A stretch of 10,756 nucleotides of DNA from an uncultured Gammaproteobacteria bacterium (GTDB taxonomy: Bacteria > Pseudomonadota > Gammaproteobacteria > Xanthomonadales > Xanthomonadaceae): positions 1 through 10,756 of the forward strand of contig CAMPGW010000095.1 in NCBI GenBank assembly GCA_946885735.1. Reading direction: 5' to 3'. The notes under the pieces are model-generated. The model saw only the letters and a program-made list of their open reading frames with translations, was not told the DNA's origin and made no database searches. Positions 7,753 through 10,756 of the stretch are shown in pieces. Numbering within the stretch: the stretch's first letter is position 1; every line of letters begins with the position of its first letter. Both the position numbers and the translations under genes were made by a program.

Positions 7753-10247
7753 GCCGACCGGGGACGCCGGGCCCCACCGATCCGTCGACCGGACTGGACG
7801 CGGTGCAGGTGGACGAGAACCGCGTCCGCTTCGGCAGCAATCGCCTGCCGGAGCCGGAACACCGGCGCCTGCACGCCATCGTGGCGGATGTCGTGCGCGA
7901 ACCGATGCTGCTGTTGTTGCTGCTGGCCAGCGGGCTCTACCTGGTGCTGGGCGACGCGCGCGAGGCAGCCCTGCTCGGGGCCTCGGTGCTGCTGGTGGTG
8001 GCGCTGGCGGTTTTCCAGGAGCAGCGTTCCGAGCGCGCCCTTCAGGCCCTGCGTGAACTGGGAGCGCCGCAGGCGCGGGTGTTGCGCGCGGGCCAGCCTG
8101 GGCGCATCGCAGCGCAGGACGTGGTGGTGGGCGACATCGTGTTGCTGGCGGAAGGCGATCGGGTTCCCGCCGATGCCAGGCTCATCGAGCAGGACGACCT
8201 GCACCTGGACGAGTCGCTGCTCACCGGCGAGTCGGTGCCCGTCGCCCGCGTGGTCGCCGAGGGCGACGAAGGGCGCGTCCACGCAGGCTCGCTGGTGGTG
8301 CGCGGGCGCGCACGCGCCGAGGTCGATGCGGTGGGTGAACGCACCGGGGTTGGCCGCGTGGGCGCGGCCCTGCACGCCATCCACCCTGGTCGCACGCCCC
8401 TGCAGGCGGCGATGCGTCGCCTGGTCGCCGGTTTCGCCGTGGCCGCGCTGGCGGTGAGCGCGCTGGTCGCCGGGCTGCACTGGTGGCAGCGCGGCGACGC
8501 GCCGGGATCGATGCTGGCCGGAATCACCTTGGCGATGGCGACCATCCCCGAGGAGTTTCCGGTGGTGCTGGCGGTATTCCTGGCGCTCGGCGGCTGGCGC
8601 ATGGCACGCCACCGCGTCCTGGTGCGGCGCGCCGCCGCGATCGAGACCCTGGGCGCGGTGAGCGTGCTGTGCGTGGACAAGACCGGCACGCTCACCGAAA
8701 ACCGCATGGCCGTCGCCCGTCTCATCGCCGATGCCGACGCCGAAACCGAAACCGAAACCGACGCCGCACGCGAGCAGGACCGTTTGCTGGACTTCGCCGT
8801 ACTGGCGAGCCGGCCGGACTCGCTCGATCCCATGGAGCGGGCATTGCGCGAAGCCTGCGGAGCGCGGGTGGCGAGCCTGCCGACACTGGAGGGGCATCGC
8901 CGGGAGTATCCGCTGCGGCCGCAACGGCCCGCGCTCGCGCACGCCTGGGATACGGCCGATGGAATCCTCGTCGGTTGCAAGGGCGCACCCGAGACGGTTG
9001 CCGAGCTATGCGGCCTGGATGCGCCGTCGCGGCAGCGCGTTGCCACCGCGCTCGATGAACTGGCGGCCGAGGGCCTGCGCGTACTCGGCGTGGCGCGCGC
9101 GGGCCCTTTCCCGGCGGGGACGCTGCCTGCGGACATGGCGGACCTGCACTTGCGCTGGCTGGGCCTGGTCGCCTTCGCCGATCCGCTACGCGCCGCCGCG
9201 CCCGCCGCGGTCGCCGAGGCGCAGGCCGCGGGCATCCATGTGCTGATGCTGACCGGAGACCACGCGGTGACGGCCGCCGCGATCGCGCGGCAAGCCGGCA
9301 TCGCCGTCGGAACCGGGGTCGTGGCGGGCGCCCAGCTCGATGCCCTCGACGAACCGGCCGTGGATGCCATCCTGCGCCAGGCCCGCGTGTTCGCAAGGGT
9401 CCGGCCCGAGCAGAAGTTGCGCCTGGTGCAGGCGTTGCGTCGCGCGGGCGAGGTGGTCGGCATGACCGGGGACGGCGTCAACGACGCGCCGGCGCTGGTG
9501 GCCGCCGACGTGGGCGTCGCCATGGGCGGGCGCGGCACCGATGTCGCCCGCGAGGCGGCGGCGATCGTGCTGCTCGACGACGACTTCTCGAGCCTCGTGC
9601 GGGCAGTCCGGATGGGGCGCGCCATCCACGACAACATTCGCCGGGCGATGCGCTACATCCTCTCGGTGCACGTTCCCATCGTCGGCCTCGCGCTGCTGCC
9701 CCTGCTCAGCGGAAGCCCGCTGGTCCTGATGCCACTGCACGTGGTTTTCCTCGAGCTGATCATCGACCCGGCCTGTTCGATCCTGTTCGAGCGCCAGCCA
9801 CCCGCGCGCGACCTGATGACGCGTCCACCACGCCCTCGCGATGAACCCCTGCTTCCCGTCGGCGACCTGGTCGGCAGCCTCTTCCAGGGCGTGCTGGTGC
9901 TTGCGATGGTGGTGGCAGTGCACGCGTGGGCGCGCTGGACCCTGGAGCTTCCGCACGCGCAGGCCGCGGCGCTCGCTTTCGCCAGCATGGTCGCGGGCAA
10001 CCTCGGGTTGATCCTTCGCCACGGCAGCGGCGAATCGGCCTTCGATCGACTGCGCGCCGCGGGCGGCTTGCATGTCGCCATCGCCGGCAGCGCGCTGGTC
10101 CTGCTGGCCATGGCAACGCTGGTTCCGGGAGCGGCGGCATGGTTCGCCTTCGATCCGCCGCCCCTGGGGCCTTGGGCCCTCGCCGTGCTTGCTCCGCTGG
10201 CGCTGGGGCCGGTGCTGCCTTGGCTCCCGGGCTTTCGCGCACGCTGA
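7749..10247 (+). CDS. P2-like cation-translocating P-type ATPase
   Basis: An 832-residue P-type ATPase of the type commonly annotated as calcium- or magnesium-transporting. Segments in order: short N-terminal cation-ATPase domain (about 15-50), M1/M2 (about 53-90), actuator with T159-G-E-S, M3 (about 225-246), M4 (about 255-283) with IPEEFP (E268), phosphorylation site D310 in DKTGTL, nucleotide domain with K411-G-A-P-E, GDGVNDAP from G574, then M5-M10. There are no heavy-metal domains and no CPC motif, so it is not a P1B pump. A gapless alignment from memory to SERCA places H641, I644, E669, I672 and D673 at SERCA N768, E771, N796, T799 and D800, so ion site I is not conserved and calcium specificity is unproven. 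The start is GTG 7749, overlapping the upstream stop in GTGA. An acidic Glu-Thr repeat lies at 332-337. Confidence 0.9.
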   Translation: MSRPGTPGPTDPSTGLDAVQVDENRVRFGSNRLPEPEHRRLHAIVADVVREPMLLLLLLASGLYLVLGDAREAALLGASVLLVVALAVFQEQRSERALQALRELGAPQARVLRAGQPGRIAAQDVVVGDIVLLAEGDRVPADARLIEQDDLHLDESLLTGESVPVARVVAEGDEGRVHAGSLVVRGRARAEVDAVGERTGVGRVGAALHAIHPGRTPLQAAMRRLVAGFAVAALAVSALVAGLHWWQRGDAPGSMLAGITLAMATIPEEFPVVLAVFLALGGWRMARHRVLVRRAAAIETLGAVSVLCVDKTGTLTENRMAVARLIADADAETETETDAAREQDRLLDFAVLASRPDSLDPMERALREACGARVASLPTLEGHRREYPLRPQRPALAHAWDTADGILVGCKGAPETVAELCGLDAPSRQRVATALDELAAEGLRVLGVARAGPFPAGTLPADMADLHLRWLGLVAFADPLRAAAPAAVAEAQAAGIHVLMLTGDHAVTAAAIARQAGIAVGTGVVAGAQLDALDEPAVDAILRQARVFARVRPEQKLRLVQALRRAGEVVGMTGDGVNDAPALVAADVGVAMGGRGTDVAREAAAIVLLDDDFSSLVRAVRMGRAIHDNIRRAMRYILSVHVPIVGLALLPLLSGSPLVLMPLHVVFLELIIDPACSILFERQPPARDLMTRPPRPRDEPLLPVGDLVGSLFQGVLVLAMVVAVHAWARWTLELPHAQAAALAFASMVAGNLGLILRHGSGESAFDRLRAAGGLHVAIAGSALVLLAMATLVPGAAAWFAFDPPPLGPWALAVLAPLALGPVLPWLPGFRAR
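8740..8757 (+). repeat. Three tandem copies of hexamer CCGAAA inside the ATPase gene
   Basis: Three perfect copies of CCGAAA lie in tandem, flanked on the left by degenerate GCCGAT/GCCGAC units. They encode the acidic run ETETET within an Asp-Ala/Glu-Thr stretch (about residues 328-339), just after the phosphorylation site in the cytoplasmic loop. A gain or loss of one unit would keep the reading frame, so copy number could vary between strains without breaking the gene. Confidence 0.75.
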
Positions 10248-10262
10248 CGCACCCCAGAAACG

Positions 10263-10290
10263 AAAAAACCCGGCCGAGGCCGGGTCGTTT
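10263..10290 (-). terminator. Rho-independent terminator of the tRNA transcript, possibly bidirectional
   Basis: The stem ACCCGGC/GCCGGGT (arms 10268-10274 and 10279-10285) has a 4-base loop. Read on the minus strand it is followed by TTTTTT (10268-10263), a classic intrinsic terminator about 25 bases after the tRNA-Glu 3' end. On the plus strand the hairpin lies about 20 bases after the ATPase stop and is followed only by a broken T-rich stretch, so it may also stop the ATPase transcript, less efficiently. Confidence 0.85.
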
Positions 10291-10311
10291 CGTTCGCCCT
10301 TGCAGGCAGCT

Positions 10312-10387
10312 TGGCGTCCCCACGGGGATTCGAACCCCGGTCGCTACCGTGAAAGGGTAATGTCCTAGGCCTCTAGACGATGGGGAC
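10312..10387 (-). tRNA. tRNA-Glu (anticodon TTC)
   Basis: A 76-base tRNA on the minus strand with its CCA end encoded (10314-10312). The acceptor arms GTCCCCA and TGGGGAC pair over seven bases with discriminator G. The T arm has the GGTTCGAATC loop region, and the anticodon loop reads CTTTCAC around TTC. Glutamate identity follows from the UUC anticodon. It lies 32 bases downstream of tRNA-Ala and is followed by an intrinsic terminator, so the two are probably processed from one transcript. Confidence 0.97.
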
Positions 10388-10419
10388 AAGAACGCGTCGC
10401 GTGTCGCGAGTGAAACGGG

Positions 10420-10495
<76 letters not shown>

Positions 10496-10513
10496 ACCGA
10501 TAGGAGAACCGCA

Positions 10514-10542
10514 AGTTTAGGCAAGGCCGCGCCGGCCGTCAA
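10514..10542 (-). promoter_or_regulatory. Sigma-70-like promoter of the tRNA-Ala/tRNA-Glu unit
   Basis: On the minus strand, -35 TTGACG (10542-10537) and -10 TAAACT (10519-10514) are separated by exactly 17 bases. This is a strong consensus-like pair in otherwise GC-rich DNA, and it places transcription start near 10507, about a dozen bases before the tRNA-Ala 5' end. The -35 box contains the TGA stop codon (10541-10539) of the upstream DUF1249-like gene, so the coding region runs right up to the promoter. Confidence 0.8.
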
Positions 10543-10756
10543 GCGAAGGCCAGCGACGCCTCGTCCTCGTCGGCATGCGGCAACAGCGTCGCCGGGCCGT
10601 GGCCCTGTTCGAGCAGGTACTCGAGCCACTTGTTGAGGAAGCTGTTCATGCGCAGGCGGTGGCCGAACATCACCTTCGGCGAGGGGTACAGGCCCAGCGC
10701 ATCCTGCCACTGGCGGCCGACGTAGCAATGGGTCACCTCGGCCTGGCGGGCGTCGC
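10539..10756 (-). CDS. DUF1249 (YqiB-like) protein, 3' part
   Basis: The reading frame is open from the right window edge to TGA 10541-10539, giving 71 C-terminal residues and part of a codon. The pattern of an AEV strand, then YPSPKV, a run of basic residues, M/I-N-x-F-L-x-x-W-L-x-Y and a final H-G resembles the C-terminal half of E. coli YqiB (DUF1249), compared from memory. DUF1249 proteins are small cytoplasmic proteins of about 140-150 residues with no established function, so roughly half of this gene lies outside the window. It ends with an acidic DEDE-containing tail. An internal GTG (10736-10734) is not a likely start because the similarity extends upstream of it. Confidence 0.75.
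   Translation of the reverse strand, partial: DARQAEVTHCYVGRQWQDALGLYPSPKVMFGHRLRMNSFLNKWLEYLLEQGHGPATLLPHADEDEASLAFA

Noticed and set aside
8042..9637. 531-codon minus-strand open frame inside the P2-like ATPase gene
   Set aside because: The translation is dominated by Ser/Ala/Arg/Thr, has no recognisable domain, and lies wholly opposite a gene with all P-type motifs.

Overview
GC-rich (about two-thirds G+C, judged by eye) proteobacterial chromosome. The gene order ccoG-ccoH-ccoI-ccoS next to an FNR-type regulator, together with the base composition, suggests a gammaproteobacterium of the Xanthomonadaceae/Lysobacter type. That placement is an inference; the window holds no rRNA or species marker.

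Layout. Positions 1-5497 (+) are the assembly end of a cbb3-type cytochrome c oxidase locus. It holds the tail of a small membrane protein, ccoG (cupric reductase/ferredoxin-like), ccoH, ccoI (copper P1B-type ATPase), ccoS, and a TauE/SafE-like membrane protein with a conserved-looking HCxxMC motif. These genes are packed with 4-11 base overlaps or gaps of 2-3 bases and are probably one transcript, continuing from ccoNOQP to the left of the window. Convergent to them, 5512-6276 (-) encodes an FNR/ANR-family oxygen sensor with all four cluster cysteines and the FNR DNA-recognition residues. A 99-base divergent intergenic region follows. Positions 6376-10247 (+) hold a translationally coupled pair: a beta-CASP metallo-beta-lactamase (probable RNase) and a P2-like cation ATPase. 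On the minus strand, 10312-10756 holds a tRNA-Ala(GGC) / tRNA-Glu(TTC) pair with its own sigma-70-like promoter and terminator, preceded by the 3' part of a DUF1249/YqiB-like gene.

How it works together. CcoG is expected to reduce Cu(II) to Cu(I), CcoI to export Cu(I) towards the periplasm for CcoN, and CcoH/CcoS to help assemble the oxidase. The FNR-like protein is the likely low-oxygen activator of the locus. The RNase/ATPase pair lies next to the regulator, so it may be a low-oxygen stress module, but no FNR box is visible in the window to prove it. Nothing here is a clearly new system. The most interesting points are the beta-CASP/ATPase pair with atypical ion-site residues, the absence of hemN from the place it holds in Pseudomonas aeruginosa, the TauE-like protein within the oxidase assembly operon, and a tRNA promoter whose -35 box contains the upstream gene's stop codon. 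I saw no mobile element, CRISPR array or gene-free stretch over 300 bases.
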